44,705 bases of DNA from Clostridia bacterium (GCA_017505745.1 JAFVOP010000117.1:1-44705), one strand, 5' to 3'. Shown: positions 30,985 to 39,827, counted from the stretch's first letter. The notes: generated by a model from the letters alone, not told the origin. Translations and numbers: made by a program.

Positions 30985-32652
30985 ATGTTACGTGCATTAC
31001 ATATTGAAAACATCGCGGTGATCCGCCGCGTGGATCTGGATTTTCGCAAGGGCTTTTCGGTGCTGACGGGTGAGACCGGAGCCGGAAAATCCATTATTAT
31101 CGATAGCATCAATTTATTGCTTGGAAACCGTGTGTCACGCGAGCTGATCCGTACAGGAGCCGCGGCGGCACAGGTCAGTGCGGTATTTGAGGAGCTTTCT
31201 TGCGACGTTTGCCGCGCGCTTGCAGATATGGGATTTCCCTGTGAGGACGGCAGCCTGATGCTGCAGCGTACGTTGAACGCGGACGGTCGTTCCCAAACCC
31301 GCTTGAACGGACAAACGATTACCCAAACGCTCCAACGTGAAATTGCGAGGATGCTTGTGAGCATTCACGGGCAATCCGACAGTCAAAAGCTGCTGCAAAA
31401 AAGCGCGCATCGGGAGCTGTTAGATGCATACGCGCATCCCGAAGCCGCATTGTCCGCGTATTCCCAAATTTATCGGGAACTCAGGCAAACGCAGAAAAAG
31501 ATCGAATCGGTTTCGCGTGACGAATCCGAAAAGCTTCGTATGAAGGAGATCCTTTCGTTTCAAATCTCCGATATTGATTCACTGAAGCTTTCCGAAGGGG
31601 AAGAGGAGCCTCTGCTTCGGGAGCGCGACCGACTGTTGAATCTCGAGCAGATCAACCGCCAGGTAGAGCTTTGCTATCGCGCGCTTCGCGGTGGAGATAA
31701 GGTTTCGGCGCTTTCCTTGCTTTCGCGTGCCGAGCGTGCCCTGGAGGGTTTGGACGGCCTGATCGACGGAACCGACGGATTGCTTGAGCGTCTTGCAACC
31801 GCGATCTCCGAGATTGAGGACGTTGCAGAGACGGTGGCAGGATTTGCGGACACGGACCGTGAGGACCCCACCGTGCGCATTGACCGTATTGAAGGGCGGC
31901 TGGATGCCATTTCCAAGCTGAAACGGAAGTACGGCAACAGCGTAGAGGAAATCCTTGCATTCCGCGCCCGTGCCGCTCGGGAACTGGAGGAGATCGAGTG
32001 CTCCGACGAGCTTTTGGAGCAACTGAAAAAGCAGAAGGCTCGCTTGATTGCCGAAGCGAAAGAGGCTGCCACGGTTCTGACAAGGTTGCGCAAGCAGGCG
32101 GCAAACGAGGTGATGAAATCGGTTACCGAGGCGCTCACTTTTTTGGATATGCCAAAGGTGCGCTTTGAGATCGCCATTACTTCAACCGAGCTTTCCGAGC
32201 ACGGTGCCGATGACGTGGAATTTTTGATCGCCACCAATGCGGGTGAGCCTTTGGCTCCCATGATCAAGATCGCGTCCGGCGGCGAGCTTTCGCGCATCAT
32301 GCTGGCATTGCGCTCGGTTCTCAATGACCGCGACGGTGCCGCAACCGTGATCTTTGACGAGATCGATACGGGAATTTCGGGAAAGACCTCACGCAAGGTG
32401 GGCATCAAGCTTGCTGAAACCGCAAGGCACGCCCAGGTTTTGTGCGTGACCCACTCGGCGCAAATCGCCTCCTTGGCAACCGATCATTTTCTGATCACCA
32501 AAACCGAGCGAGAGGGACGCGCTGAAACAGACGTGAAGCTTTTGGATCCCGACTCCCGCGTGGAGGAGATCGCAAGAATTCTGGGCGGTATCGAGGTAAC
32601 CGACGTGCAGCGAAACGCCGCACGCGAAATGATCGAGGAATATGGAAAATAA
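30985..32652 (+). CDS. recN: DNA repair protein RecN
   Basis: A 555-residue SMC-like ATPase for double-strand break repair. Walker A is GETGAGKSI (29-37). Two coiled-coil arms occupy about 155-375. The signature SGGELSRIMLALRSVL and Walker B ATVIFDEIDTGISG lie in the C-terminal ATPase half, followed by the switch His in VTHSAQIAS. The gene overlaps the YitT-family gene by 11 bases. Confidence 0.96.
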   Translation: MLRALHIENIAVIRRVDLDFRKGFSVLTGETGAGKSIIIDSINLLLGNRVSRELIRTGAAAAQVSAVFEELSCDVCRALADMGFPCEDGSLMLQRTLNADGRSQTRLNGQTITQTLQREIARMLVSIHGQSDSQKLLQKSAHRELLDAYAHPEAALSAYSQIYRELRQTQKKIESVSRDESEKLRMKEILSFQISDIDSLKLSEGEEEPLLRERDRLLNLEQINRQVELCYRALRGGDKVSALSLLSRAERALEGLDGLIDGTDGLLERLATAISEIEDVAETVAGFADTDREDPTVRIDRIEGRLDAISKLKRKYGNSVEEILAFRARAARELEEIECSDELLEQLKKQKARLIAEAKEAATVLTRLRKQAANEVMKSVTEALTFLDMPKVRFEIAITSTELSEHGADDVEFLIATNAGEPLAPMIKIASGGELSRIMLALRSVLNDRDGAATVIFDEIDTGISGKTSRKVGIKLAETARHAQVLCVTHSAQIASLATDHFLITKTEREGRAETDVKLLDPDSRVEEIARILGGIEVTDVQRNAAREMIEEYGK

Positions 32653-33559
32653 GAAGAGGATTGAATTGAATATGAAACAGAGCAACGGAATCAAAACGCT
32701 TGCGTTGGATATTTTTACGGCGATCATTGCCGGTTTGATCGTTGGAACTGCGTATTTCTTTTTCCAGAACAGCAATGGATTCGCACCCGGAGGTGTGGGC
32801 GGCTTAGCCACTATCACGCACTATCTTCTTGCGGATCAGATCAGCTGGTCGATTTTGATGCTTGCATTCAATCTGCCGATTTTTATTCTGCTTTCGGTGT
32901 TCGTCAACCGTAAGCTGGGTATGATCCTCGTGATTTATATGCTGGTGCAATCCTTTACTCCCCAGCTTTGGGCGGCGTTTGGAGCCATCCCATACTGCCT
33001 TGTCAATAACGGGGAAGATTTTAACGTGGTATTTGCCTGCATTCTGACCGGTGTGATTTCAGGGGTTGGCTTTTCCATTATGCTCAAACGATTTGGTGCC
33101 AGTGGAGGGACCTACGGGATCTCCGCGCTTTTGAAGCGCGCAAAGCCCGATATGAACATTGCTTATGTTGCCTTTATTATGGATGCGAGTGTGGTATTCA
33201 TTGCCTTTTTTGTATACGGGATGAAGGTTACTCCCGTTGTTTGCACGCTTCTCAACCTTTTTATTGCCAATGTTATTGTGGATAATGGCTTGAGCGGTTT
33301 AAAGAACGGCTACAAGTTTGAAATCGTTACGGCACATCCGCAGGAGCTTTCTGCTGAGCTGCTTCAAAAGATGAAGCACGGAGTAACCGAGATCAGGGTG
33401 CACGGAATGTATTCCGATACCGACAAATACATGCTGATCTGCATCATCAACAAGCGGCAGATCGGTGAAATGATGCGTATCCTGAAACGTTATCCCGATA
33501 CGTTTGCAAGCTTTGCAAAGGTGAGCGAGATTTTTGGAAACTTTAAAAGAAAGGTATAA
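32642..33559 (+). CDS. YitT family membrane protein with DUF2179 domain
   Basis: A 305-residue protein with about five to six N-terminal membrane helices (residues 18-225, with GGVGGLATI and ASGGTYGISAL as family motifs) and a C-terminal cytoplasmic DUF2179 domain (about 226-305). Family function is unknown. The start is set at 32642, overlapping recN, with GAGG close upstream. A second in-frame ATG at 32672 would remove ten residues and is also possible. Confidence 0.85.
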   Translation: MENKKRIELNMKQSNGIKTLALDIFTAIIAGLIVGTAYFFFQNSNGFAPGGVGGLATITHYLLADQISWSILMLAFNLPIFILLSVFVNRKLGMILVIYMLVQSFTPQLWAAFGAIPYCLVNNGEDFNVVFACILTGVISGVGFSIMLKRFGASGGTYGISALLKRAKPDMNIAYVAFIMDASVVFIAFFVYGMKVTPVVCTLLNLFIANVIVDNGLSGLKNGYKFEIVTAHPQELSAELLQKMKHGVTEIRVHGMYSDTDKYMLICIINKRQIGEMMRILKRYPDTFASFAKVSEIFGNFKRKV

Positions 33560-33563
33560 CTCT

Positions 33564-34040
33564 ATGATCAAAACCAATGCTATGCGTATACTTTGCGCCG
33601 CAAAGATCTCCTTTGAGGTGTTGGAATACGAGGTGGATGAGAATGATCTGAGCGGGATGCACATTGCCGAGCAGGTGGGGTATCCGCCCGAGCAGATGTT
33701 TAAAACACTGGTTGCCAAAGGTGACAAAACCGGGCCGCTGGTCTTTTGTGTTCCGGTTGCCGAGGAGATCGATCTGCGCCGCGCCGCTGCGATTACTGGA
33801 AACAAAAAGATCGAAATGATCCACGTCAAGGATCTGTTGGCGCTCACGGGGTATATCCGAGGAGGCGTTTCTCCCATCGGCATGAAAAAGAAGTTTCCCA
33901 CGTGGGTGCATGAGAGCGCGTTGCAATTTGAACGTATTACGGTCAGCTCGGGCACGCGCGGCGCACAGCTTTTGCTGGACCGTGACGAACTTTTACGCTT
34001 TATTGACGCCAAAACCGCCGATCTTACCTCGAAAAAATAA
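33564..34040 (+). CDS. ybaK: Cys-tRNA(Pro)/Cys-tRNA(Cys) deacylase, YbaK/EbsC type
   Basis: A 158-residue trans-editing enzyme that frees wrongly attached cysteine from tRNA-Pro. Family blocks are FKTLVAKGDK, FCVPVAEEIDLRRAA and GYIRGGVSPIGMKK. The start at 33564 has AAAGG upstream, four bases after the YitT gene. The next gene, argS, has its own promoter, so this is probably the last gene of the nusB transcript. Confidence 0.9.
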   Translation: MIKTNAMRILCAAKISFEVLEYEVDENDLSGMHIAEQVGYPPEQMFKTLVAKGDKTGPLVFCVPVAEEIDLRRAAAITGNKKIEMIHVKDLLALTGYIRGGVSPIGMKKKFPTWVHESALQFERITVSSGTRGAQLLLDRDELLRFIDAKTADLTSKK

Positions 34041-34058
34041 AGAAATTGCAAAAAGGTA

Positions 34059-34087
34059 TTGAAAAGATATTTGTTTTGTAGTATAAT
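34059..34087 (+). promoter_or_regulatory. Promoter of argS
   Basis: TTGAAA (34059-34064) and TATAAT (34082-34087), 17-bp spacer, 32 bases before argS. Confidence 0.78.
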
Positions 34088-34119
34088 AAGATGTTAATAA
34101 CTGTTTGAAAGGATTTACT

Positions 34120-35853
34120 ATGCAGACCATTAAGAAACGCATTGCCGAGCAGATCGTGGAAAAGGTGCATGCGATCAACTCTGAAGCAGAGCTGAGTGCG
34201 CAGGACGTTGCCGCAATGCTGGAATATCCCCCCGATGCCAATATGGGAGACCTTGCCTTCCCGTGCTTCAAGCTCAGCAAGATCCTTCGCCGCGCACCCG
34301 TGCAGATCGCACAGGCAATTGCCGACGGATTTTCGGATGAGGCGGTAGAGAGAGCCGAGGTTGTGGGCGGCTATTTCAATCTTTATTTGAGTGGTGAATA
34401 TCTGACTTGCCATATGCTTTCCGAGGTTTCCAAAAAGGGGGCGCGCTACGGGTCTCCCGAAACCGGGGAAGGAAGGACGGTTGTGTTCGACTATTCTTCT
34501 CCTAACCTTGCCAAGCCCTTCCACATCGGCCATTTGGGCACCACAGTTATTGGGCATTCGCTCCGAAAGCTGCACGAGTTTGCAGGCTACAAGTGTGTGG
34601 GAATCAACTATGTAGGCGACTGGGGCACCCAGTTTGGTAAGCTGATCGTCGCTTATAAAAAATGGGGAAATCGCGAAACCGTAGAGAACGGTGGCGTGGA
34701 TGCACTGGTCGATCTTTACGTGCGTATCAACAATGCCATTTCCGGAAATGCGGAATTGGGGATCCCGGCAGACCCTGCGCTTGCCGACGAGGCAAGAGCT
34801 GAATTTTGCAAGATGGAGCAGGGGGATGAGGAAAATCTTGCGCTTTGGCGTTGGCTGGTAAAGCTTTCGCTGAAAGCAAACGATGAGATCTATGCACAGC
34901 TCGGTATTACCTTCGATAGCTATAAAGGCGAGAGTAACTATACCAACGAAATGCCCTATCAGGTACAAAAGCTGCGCGATGCCGGGCTTTTAAAATTGGA
35001 TGACGGTGCATCGATCGTGGATCTTTCCGAGTATCATATGCCTCCATGTCTGATCCTCAAGCGTGACGGTTCTTCGCTCTATCCCACGCGTGATATTGCG
35101 GCAGCCTATGACCGCAAGCAGCTTTACGATTTTGACAAATCGGTATACGTCACCAGCGCGGGGCAGAGCTTGCACTTTGCACAGTGGTTTAAGGTTGTGG
35201 AGCTGATGGGTTACGATTGGGCAGATAAGCTGGTGCATGTGCCTTACGGTACCGTAAGCATCAACGGCGCAAAGCTGGCAACCCGTACGGGAAACGTGAT
35301 CCTGTTGCGCGATCTCTTTGCCCTTGCCGCCGAAAAGGTTGCGGGCATTATGGAAGAAAAGAGCCCCAACCTGCCCGATAAGGAAAAGATTGCCGAGCAG
35401 ATCGGTGTTGGCGCAATCGTATTCTACTATCTCTCCAACACCCGTATGAAGGACATCAACTTTGTGATGGAGGATGCCTTGTCCTTTGAGGGGAATACAG
35501 GCCCCTATGTGCAGTACACCTATGCAAGAGCTTGCTCCATCCTTGCCCGTGCAGAAGCACCCGTGGGCGGAAAGCTTGCAGTCAGCACCCCTGAGGAAAC
35601 TGCGCTGGCAAAGGTGCTTTCGATGTTTGAAGAAAAGGTGTGCGAGGCACTGGAAACCTACGAGCCTTCGGTGATCGCGCGCTATATTCTCAGTGTGGCG
35701 GCGGCATTCAACCGTTTTTATCACAACTGCACGATTCTGGGCGCTGAGGATGAAAACGTGAAAAATACCCGTCTGTTGCTCACCGATGCCACCAAAACCG
35801 TTTTGGGGAACGCCTTCGATCTGATCTGTTTGAAAAAGATCGAGAAGATTTAA
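34120..35853 (+). CDS. argS: Arginyl-tRNA synthetase
   Basis: A 577-residue class I synthetase charging tRNA-Arg. The N-terminal ArgRS-specific domain covers about 1-110, the HIGH motif lies in KPFHIGHLGTTVIGHSL, and the C-terminal anticodon-binding helices include YTYARACSILARA and the end FNRFYHNCTIL. No canonical KMSKS is seen; many ArgRS lack it, and KLATRTGNVILL occupies that site. It is a housekeeping gene, far from the tRNA-Arg at 14526. The start at 34120 has AAAGGAT upstream. Confidence 0.96.
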   Translation: MQTIKKRIAEQIVEKVHAINSEAELSAQDVAAMLEYPPDANMGDLAFPCFKLSKILRRAPVQIAQAIADGFSDEAVERAEVVGGYFNLYLSGEYLTCHMLSEVSKKGARYGSPETGEGRTVVFDYSSPNLAKPFHIGHLGTTVIGHSLRKLHEFAGYKCVGINYVGDWGTQFGKLIVAYKKWGNRETVENGGVDALVDLYVRINNAISGNAELGIPADPALADEARAEFCKMEQGDEENLALWRWLVKLSLKANDEIYAQLGITFDSYKGESNYTNEMPYQVQKLRDAGLLKLDDGASIVDLSEYHMPPCLILKRDGSSLYPTRDIAAAYDRKQLYDFDKSVYVTSAGQSLHFAQWFKVVELMGYDWADKLVHVPYGTVSINGAKLATRTGNVILLRDLFALAAEKVAGIMEEKSPNLPDKEKIAEQIGVGAIVFYYLSNTRMKDINFVMEDALSFEGNTGPYVQYTYARACSILARAEAPVGGKLAVSTPEETALAKVLSMFEEKVCEALETYEPSVIARYILSVAAAFNRFYHNCTILGAEDENVKNTRLLLTDATKTVLGNAFDLICLKKIEKI

Positions 35854-35885
35854 AGATTTATTATTGAAAGGATATACAGAATACC

Positions 35886-36620
35886 ATGTCAGGACATAGC
35901 AAATGGGCGAATATCAAGCACAAAAAAGAAAAGACCGACGCCGCGAGAGGCAAAATCTTTACCAAGATCGGTAAGGAGATCACCGTTGCGGTAAAAGCAG
36001 GGGGAGGCGATCCTGCATCCAACTCCAAGCTGCGCGATCTGATTCAGAAGGCAAAAGCAAACAACGTGCCCAACGATAACATTGAGCGTTGCATCAAAAA
36101 GGCGCTTGGCTCTACGGGCGAGACCTACGAGGAAGTCGTATATGAAGGCTACGGCCCCGCCGGTATTGCCGTGATCGTGACCGCTACCACCGACAATCGC
36201 AACCGTACCGCCGGAAACGTACGCGCGTATTTCTCCAAATACCACGGAAATATGGGACAGACCGGTTGCGTGGGCTATCTCTTTACCGATGTTGGAGAGA
36301 TCGTGATCAACAACGAGGACGGCGATGTGGACGAGGACAAGCTGATGGAAACTGCGTTGGAAGCCGGCGCATCGGATTTCAAGGCGGATGGAGAAGTGTT
36401 TGTTGTGACCACCGAGCCCGATGATGTGTACGCGATCCAGGATGAATTAAAGAATGCAGGCTATGAGATCCTTTCGGCAGAAAAGACGAAGCAGGCATCC
36501 AACTACGTAACCCTTGAGAGTGAGGATGACATCAAGTTTATGAATCTTCTCATTGAAAAACTGGAGGATGACGACGACGTGATGGATGTTTATCACAACT
36601 GGGAAAACTGTGGCGACTGA
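35886..36620 (+). CDS. YebC/PmpR family protein
   Basis: A 244-residue protein with the family opening MSGHSKWANIKHKKEKTD and the block PNDNIERCIKKA. These proteins have been described as transcription regulators, and some as ribosome-associated factors that help with polyproline stretches. No promoter is visible between argS and this gene (32 bases), so co-transcription is likely. Confidence 0.93.
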   Translation: MSGHSKWANIKHKKEKTDAARGKIFTKIGKEITVAVKAGGGDPASNSKLRDLIQKAKANNVPNDNIERCIKKALGSTGETYEEVVYEGYGPAGIAVIVTATTDNRNRTAGNVRAYFSKYHGNMGQTGCVGYLFTDVGEIVINNEDGDVDEDKLMETALEAGASDFKADGEVFVVTTEPDDVYAIQDELKNAGYEILSAEKTKQASNYVTLESEDDIKFMNLLIEKLEDDDDVMDVYHNWENCGD

Positions 36621-36656
36621 TCAAAAATAAAGATATAAGAAAAGAGGAAATCAACC

Positions 36657-37340
36657 ATGAAATTGCTTTTGGATACTGCAAATCTTGAGGACATTCGTTA
36701 TTTTAACACGTATTATCCCATTGTTGGCGTTACCACGAACCCTACGATCCTTTCCAAGGAGGGAGGGGACGTATTGAAGCTGCTTCGCTCGATCCGTGAG
36801 ATCATTGGCTCGGAGCGTCAGCTGCACGTACAGGTGACCGAGTCGACCTACGAAAAGATCGTGGAAGAGGCAGAGGCGATCGTGGCGTTCCTCGGAAAGA
36901 ACACGTTCGTTAAGATCCCCGCCACCGATGAGGGGTTGCGCGCGGTACAAACCCTTTCTGCAAAGGGTTACGGCATTACGGTAACTGCGGTACTCACCGC
37001 GGCGCAGGCGCTCCTGGCCTCCAATGCAGGAGCTGCGTACGTAGCTCCTTACGTCAGCCGTTTGGAAAACATTTGTGCTGACGGTGTTGGAACAGTGGCA
37101 GACATTGCCGAGATCTTTGCCATCTCCGGCACAACCACGCAGATCCTTGCGGCCAGCTTTAAGACCGCGAAAGAGGTTTTGGACGTGGCTGCCGTTGGAT
37201 GCCACACCGCAACCGTTGGAAGCGACGTGATGAAGAAGCTGTTGCAGCACCCCACCACCGATACCTCCGTTGCAGGCTTTGCATCGGATTGGAAGACGGC
37301 GTTTGGAGAAAAAACACTTCTTGAATGCTTAAAGAAATAA
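36657..37340 (+). CDS. Transaldolase-like fructose-6-phosphate aldolase (FSA/TalC type)
   Basis: A 227-residue TIM-barrel class I aldolase of the short transaldolase family. The N-terminal LLLDTANLEDI and VTTNPTIL are hallmarks, and the Schiff-base lysine is K86 in FVKIPAT. FSA enzymes split fructose-6-phosphate to dihydroxyacetone and glyceraldehyde-3-phosphate, and close relatives act as transaldolase; sequence alone does not separate them. The start at 36657 has AGAGG ahead. The second cassette starts just downstream. Confidence 0.88.
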   Translation: MKLLLDTANLEDIRYFNTYYPIVGVTTNPTILSKEGGDVLKLLRSIREIIGSERQLHVQVTESTYEKIVEEAEAIVAFLGKNTFVKIPATDEGLRAVQTLSAKGYGITVTAVLTAAQALLASNAGAAYVAPYVSRLENICADGVGTVADIAEIFAISGTTTQILAASFKTAKEVLDVAAVGCHTATVGSDVMKKLLQHPTTDTSVAGFASDWKTAFGEKTLLECLKK

Positions 37341-37401
37341 GAAAAAAACGCGAACAGATTTTCTCTGTTGTTCTTAACGGAGAGTTTGCGAACACAAAAT
37401 T

Positions 37402-37429
37402 TCGGCAGAGAATTTGTTTTCTCTGCCGA
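37402..37429 (+). terminator. Hairpin after the aldolase gene, merging with the cassette B promoter
   Basis: TCGGCAGAGAA (37402-37412) pairs with TTCTCTGCCGA (37419-37429). No T-run follows. The -35 box of the cassette promoter (37414-37419) lies in its loop. In cassette A only the right arm is recognisable, so the left arm may belong to the host site. Confidence 0.6.
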
Positions 37430-37442
37430 TTTGTGGTATAAT
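37414..37442 (+). promoter_or_regulatory. Extended -10 promoter of cassette B
   Basis: TTGTTT (37414-37419) and TATAAT (37437-37442), 17-bp spacer, TGg before the -10. The spacer CTCTGCCGATTTG parallels TTCTGCCAATGTA of cassette A. Confidence 0.75.
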
Positions 37443-37453
37443 GGGGCTAACGG

Positions 37454-37586
37454 AAAGCCTCCCTCCGAGAGGGCGCTGGGTATGCGGTGGAAGGAGCCTG
37501 CGTGACTTTAGGTTTGGATAAATCTTATTGTATCGCGCTCTCCCTCAGTCGCCTACGGCGCCAGCTCCCTCCCGGAGGGAGCCTTT
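37454..37586. mobile_element. MITE-like palindromic element, 133 bp
   Basis: The ends are inverted repeats of 20 bases: 37454-37473 and the reverse complement of 37567-37586 agree except at about three positions. The inside carries a second hairpin, GTCGCC-TACG-GCG-like, in the CTCCCTCAGTCGCC segment. No ORF for a transposase is present. Cassette A lacks it at the same place, so it was probably inserted after the cassettes diverged. It resembles a common intergenic repeat of gut Clostridia. Confidence 0.65.
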
Positions 37587-37600
37587 GGGTGCTCGCAACC

Positions 37601-37696
37601 TTAGGGGTATGGGCTTTGCCCGAAGCCGGCGTTGCTTGCAACGCTGTAATACAAAGGCGAAACTGGCGATAAAACAGAACGATAAATAAGAATTTG
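37601..37696 (+). repeat. Left-flank repeat of cassette B
   Basis: The TAGGGGTATGGG block is identical to 133-154 and the block at 37645-37673 is identical to 161-189. Between them, a GCGTTGC/GCAACGC hairpin replaces the shorter sequence of cassette A. CGATAAATAAGAATTTG at 37680-37696 leads to the ribosome binding site AAAGGAG. Confidence 0.8.
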
Positions 37697-37717
37697 TAGT
37701 TGTGAAAGGAGACATAT

Positions 37718-38197
37718 ATGTTAGCAATAGACCAGTCTGGAAATAAATTATTAGAGCTTATAAAAATCGCTGAAGAGGATGCGGCTTTGCAATTTTCGCC
37801 TATAACGGTCTGCCTGCTTGTTGTAAAGATAGGCAAAGATTATCTTATGGGATTTAATCATTGGCGAAAAAGCTGGGAAATATTTGGAGGATGCCCGGAG
37901 GAAGGTGAAACCATGCGTGAGGCAATGGTACGAGAGGCTAAAGAGGAGCTGGGGATTGATTGTATTCCTGAATGGTTAGGTCTTGCCCACTTTGAAATGC
38001 AACCGGACTATTTCAGCAATGTGGTACGTGAGGAGTATGGTGCAATATTTGGGGTATCATTAGACGAAGAATATTTGGAGCAAATTGAGAAATTGCGCAT
38101 AGATAGAGAGGAAATTGAAAAAATTGCTTTGTTAGGCGAAATTTCTTCTAATGAAGAGATAAGAGAACTTGACAGAAAACTAACTGAGTTCTATTAA
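37718..38197 (+). CDS. Nudix hydrolase
   Basis: A 159-residue Nudix protein that hydrolyses a nucleoside diphosphate linked to another group. The complete box G58-x5-E64-x7-R72-E-x2-E-E-L-G-I80 is seen, so the metal site is intact. The substrate cannot be set: oxidised nucleotides, nucleotide sugars and cap-like ends are all possible. The C-terminal 40 residues are charged and helical. The start at 37718 has AAAGGAG 7 bases upstream. It is cargo of cassette B and AT-richer than neighbouring core genes. Confidence 0.88.
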   Translation: MLAIDQSGNKLLELIKIAEEDAALQFSPITVCLLVVKIGKDYLMGFNHWRKSWEIFGGCPEEGETMREAMVREAKEELGIDCIPEWLGLAHFEMQPDYFSNVVREEYGAIFGVSLDEEYLEQIEKLRIDREEIEKIALLGEISSNEEIRELDRKLTEFY

Positions 38198-38264
38198 GGC
38201 TATTTAAGGATATTGTTGAGTTAAGATGCACAAGAAACGTTCAGTTTGACGGAGCGACAAACTT

Positions 38265-38408
38265 CAATTTGTCGAACGGAACAAGAAGAACCCCGACAGA
38301 CCTTGAAATCTGTCGGGGCTATCTATTTGTTTACTGCGTATTAACTAAAGTAAATTGATTCGTTATTTCTCCGATAAGAATATCGCCCATTGATCTGTTC
38401 GCGTTTTT
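38265..38408 (+). repeat. Right-flank repeat of cassette B
   Basis: CAATTTGTCGAA (38265-38276), a hairpin with CCCCGACAGA/TCTGTCGGGG, an ATTTGTTTACTGC segment, then CTCCGATAAGAATATCGCCC and a T-run to 38410. The elements match 1340-1487 in order and spacing, with many single-base differences, so the copies have diverged for some time. Confidence 0.72.
38291..38318 (+). terminator. Stem-loop after the Nudix gene
   Basis: CCCCGACAGA (38291-38300) pairs perfectly with TCTGTCGGGG (38309-38318) around an 8-base loop. The outer stem bases differ from cassette A (CGCC versus CCCC) while pairing is kept. Confidence 0.7.
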
Positions 38409-38412
38409 TTCT

Positions 38413-39711
38413 TTAGGGATATTCGGGAGCAAGCTCGGCAATCGGCGTCCCGATTTCTTCAATGTCGGCGCCCAGCTTTTTCAGCTTACCGATCATATCC
38501 TCGTAGCCGCGCTTGATGTACTTTACACCGCCGATCTCGGTTTCACCCTCTGCCGCAAGGCCCGCAATCACAAGAGCGGCTCCCGCGCGCAGGTCCATGG
38601 CTTCCACAGGGGCACCTTCCAGCTTTTCAATGCCCAAAAAGGTAGCGGTTCTGCCATCCATGCGCACCGAGGCGCCCATTTTTCGCAATTCATCCACGTA
38701 GCGGAAGCGATTTTCCCAAATGCCCTCCTGCACACAGCTCACGCCGTTCGCCAGGCAGAGCAGAGGAGCAAATTGCGGATGCATATCGGTGGGAAATCCG
38801 GGATAGGGCAGGGTTTTGATGTTGACGTTTCGCAGCTCTCCCGTGCCTTTCACGATAACGGCATCGTCCAACTCCTCCACTGCAACTCCCATCTCGCAAA
38901 GCTTTGCCGTGATGGTTTCCACGTGCTTTGGAATTACCGAGCGGATCTTTACATTTCCACCGGTAATTGCGGCAGCTACCATGTAGGTGCCGGCCTCGAT
39001 CATATCGGGAATAATGGTATAGGTGCATCCGTGAAGCTCGCTTACTCCGTGCACTTTGATCACACTGGTACCTGCGCCGGTGATATTCGCACCGCAGGAA
39101 TTGAGAAAGTTCGCAAGGTCAACGATATGCGGCTCTCGCGCGGCGTTATCAATGATCGTGGTTCCTTCTGCCAAAACCGAGGCCAAAATTACGTTGACCG
39201 TAGCCCCAACCGAGGCAACGTCAAAATATACCGAGCTTCCGCGTAGTCCGTTTTCGGCCGACAAACGGATATATCCTTTATCGGTGGAAACCGTGGCACC
39301 CAAAGCCTCAAACCCCTTCATGTGCTGATCCAACGGACGCGAGCCGAAATCGCACCCTCCCGGCCAACCAACGGTTGCGGTTCCAAAGCGTCCAAGCTCG
39401 GCACCCAAAAGGTACGTGGAGCCTCGCATTTGCCGTACCAGATCGTAGGGCGCGGAGCCTTGCTCGATCTTTGCGGTGTCAATACGGATTGAACGGTTTT
39501 TGCGAACCGTGATCTTCGCTCCCATTCGGCGTAGGATCTCCAGCGTAGATGTGATATCACTCACCTGCGGAATGTTTTCCAATACACAGGAGCCGCGTAC
39601 GAGAATCGTTGCAAACAGGATGGGAAGTGCGGCGTTTTTCATTCCGCTGATGGAAATGCTTCCTTGCAAGGGTGTTCCGCCGCGGATTCGGATTTTAGTG
39701 GTCATGATCAT
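38413..39711 (-). CDS. murA: UDP-N-acetylglucosamine 1-carboxyvinyltransferase
   Basis: A 432-residue enzyme for the first committed step of peptidoglycan synthesis, adding enolpyruvate from PEP to UDP-GlcNAc. The active-site cysteine is C120 in GGCDFGSRPLD, so the fosfomycin target residue is present. The N-terminal ISGMKNAALPIL and the KNRS and RGST blocks are typical. The start at 39711 directly follows an in-frame stop and has no good ribosome binding site; ATG 39705 is the alternative. The 3' end lies next to the cassette B right flank. Confidence 0.94.
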   Translation of the reverse strand: MIMTTKIRIRGGTPLQGSISISGMKNAALPILFATILVRGSCVLENIPQVSDITSTLEILRRMGAKITVRKNRSIRIDTAKIEQGSAPYDLVRQMRGSTYLLGAELGRFGTATVGWPGGCDFGSRPLDQHMKGFEALGATVSTDKGYIRLSAENGLRGSSVYFDVASVGATVNVILASVLAEGTTIIDNAAREPHIVDLANFLNSCGANITGAGTSVIKVHGVSELHGCTYTIIPDMIEAGTYMVAAAITGGNVKIRSVIPKHVETITAKLCEMGVAVEELDDAVIVKGTGELRNVNIKTLPYPGFPTDMHPQFAPLLCLANGVSCVQEGIWENRFRYVDELRKMGASVRMDGRTATFLGIEKLEGAPVEAMDLRAGAALVIAGLAAEGETEIGGVKYIKRGYEDMIGKLKKLGADIEEIGTPIAELAPEYP

Positions 39712-39821
39712 CTATGGGAACGCGGCGCCAGGCGCTCCTTGCTCCTTTGCTGAATTTGCCATTTCAAAGAAAATGAATGCGACCGCATGCAAGCCCAAAG
39801 CAATGCACGGTCGATACTATT

Positions 39822-39827
39822 ATTATA
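39822..39827 (-). promoter_or_regulatory. Probable extended -10 of murA
   Basis: On the minus strand TGCTATAAT provides an extended -10, but no good -35 lies at the right distance. A leader of about 100 bases would follow, containing a hairpin at 39781-39813. Confidence 0.45.

Larger units (their letters stand above)
37414..38408 (+). mobile_element. Cassette B: Nudix cargo between shared flanks
   Basis: The second copy of the cassette format. It has the same promoter design, the 22-bp and 29-bp left blocks (about 37601-37624 and 37645-37673), the 17-mer at 37680-37696, and the right flank at 38265-38408. Cargo is one Nudix gene instead of the GNAT and methyltransferase pair. A palindromic element (37454-37586) sits inside the left flank. 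As in cassette A, no recombinase is present. Confidence 0.45.
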
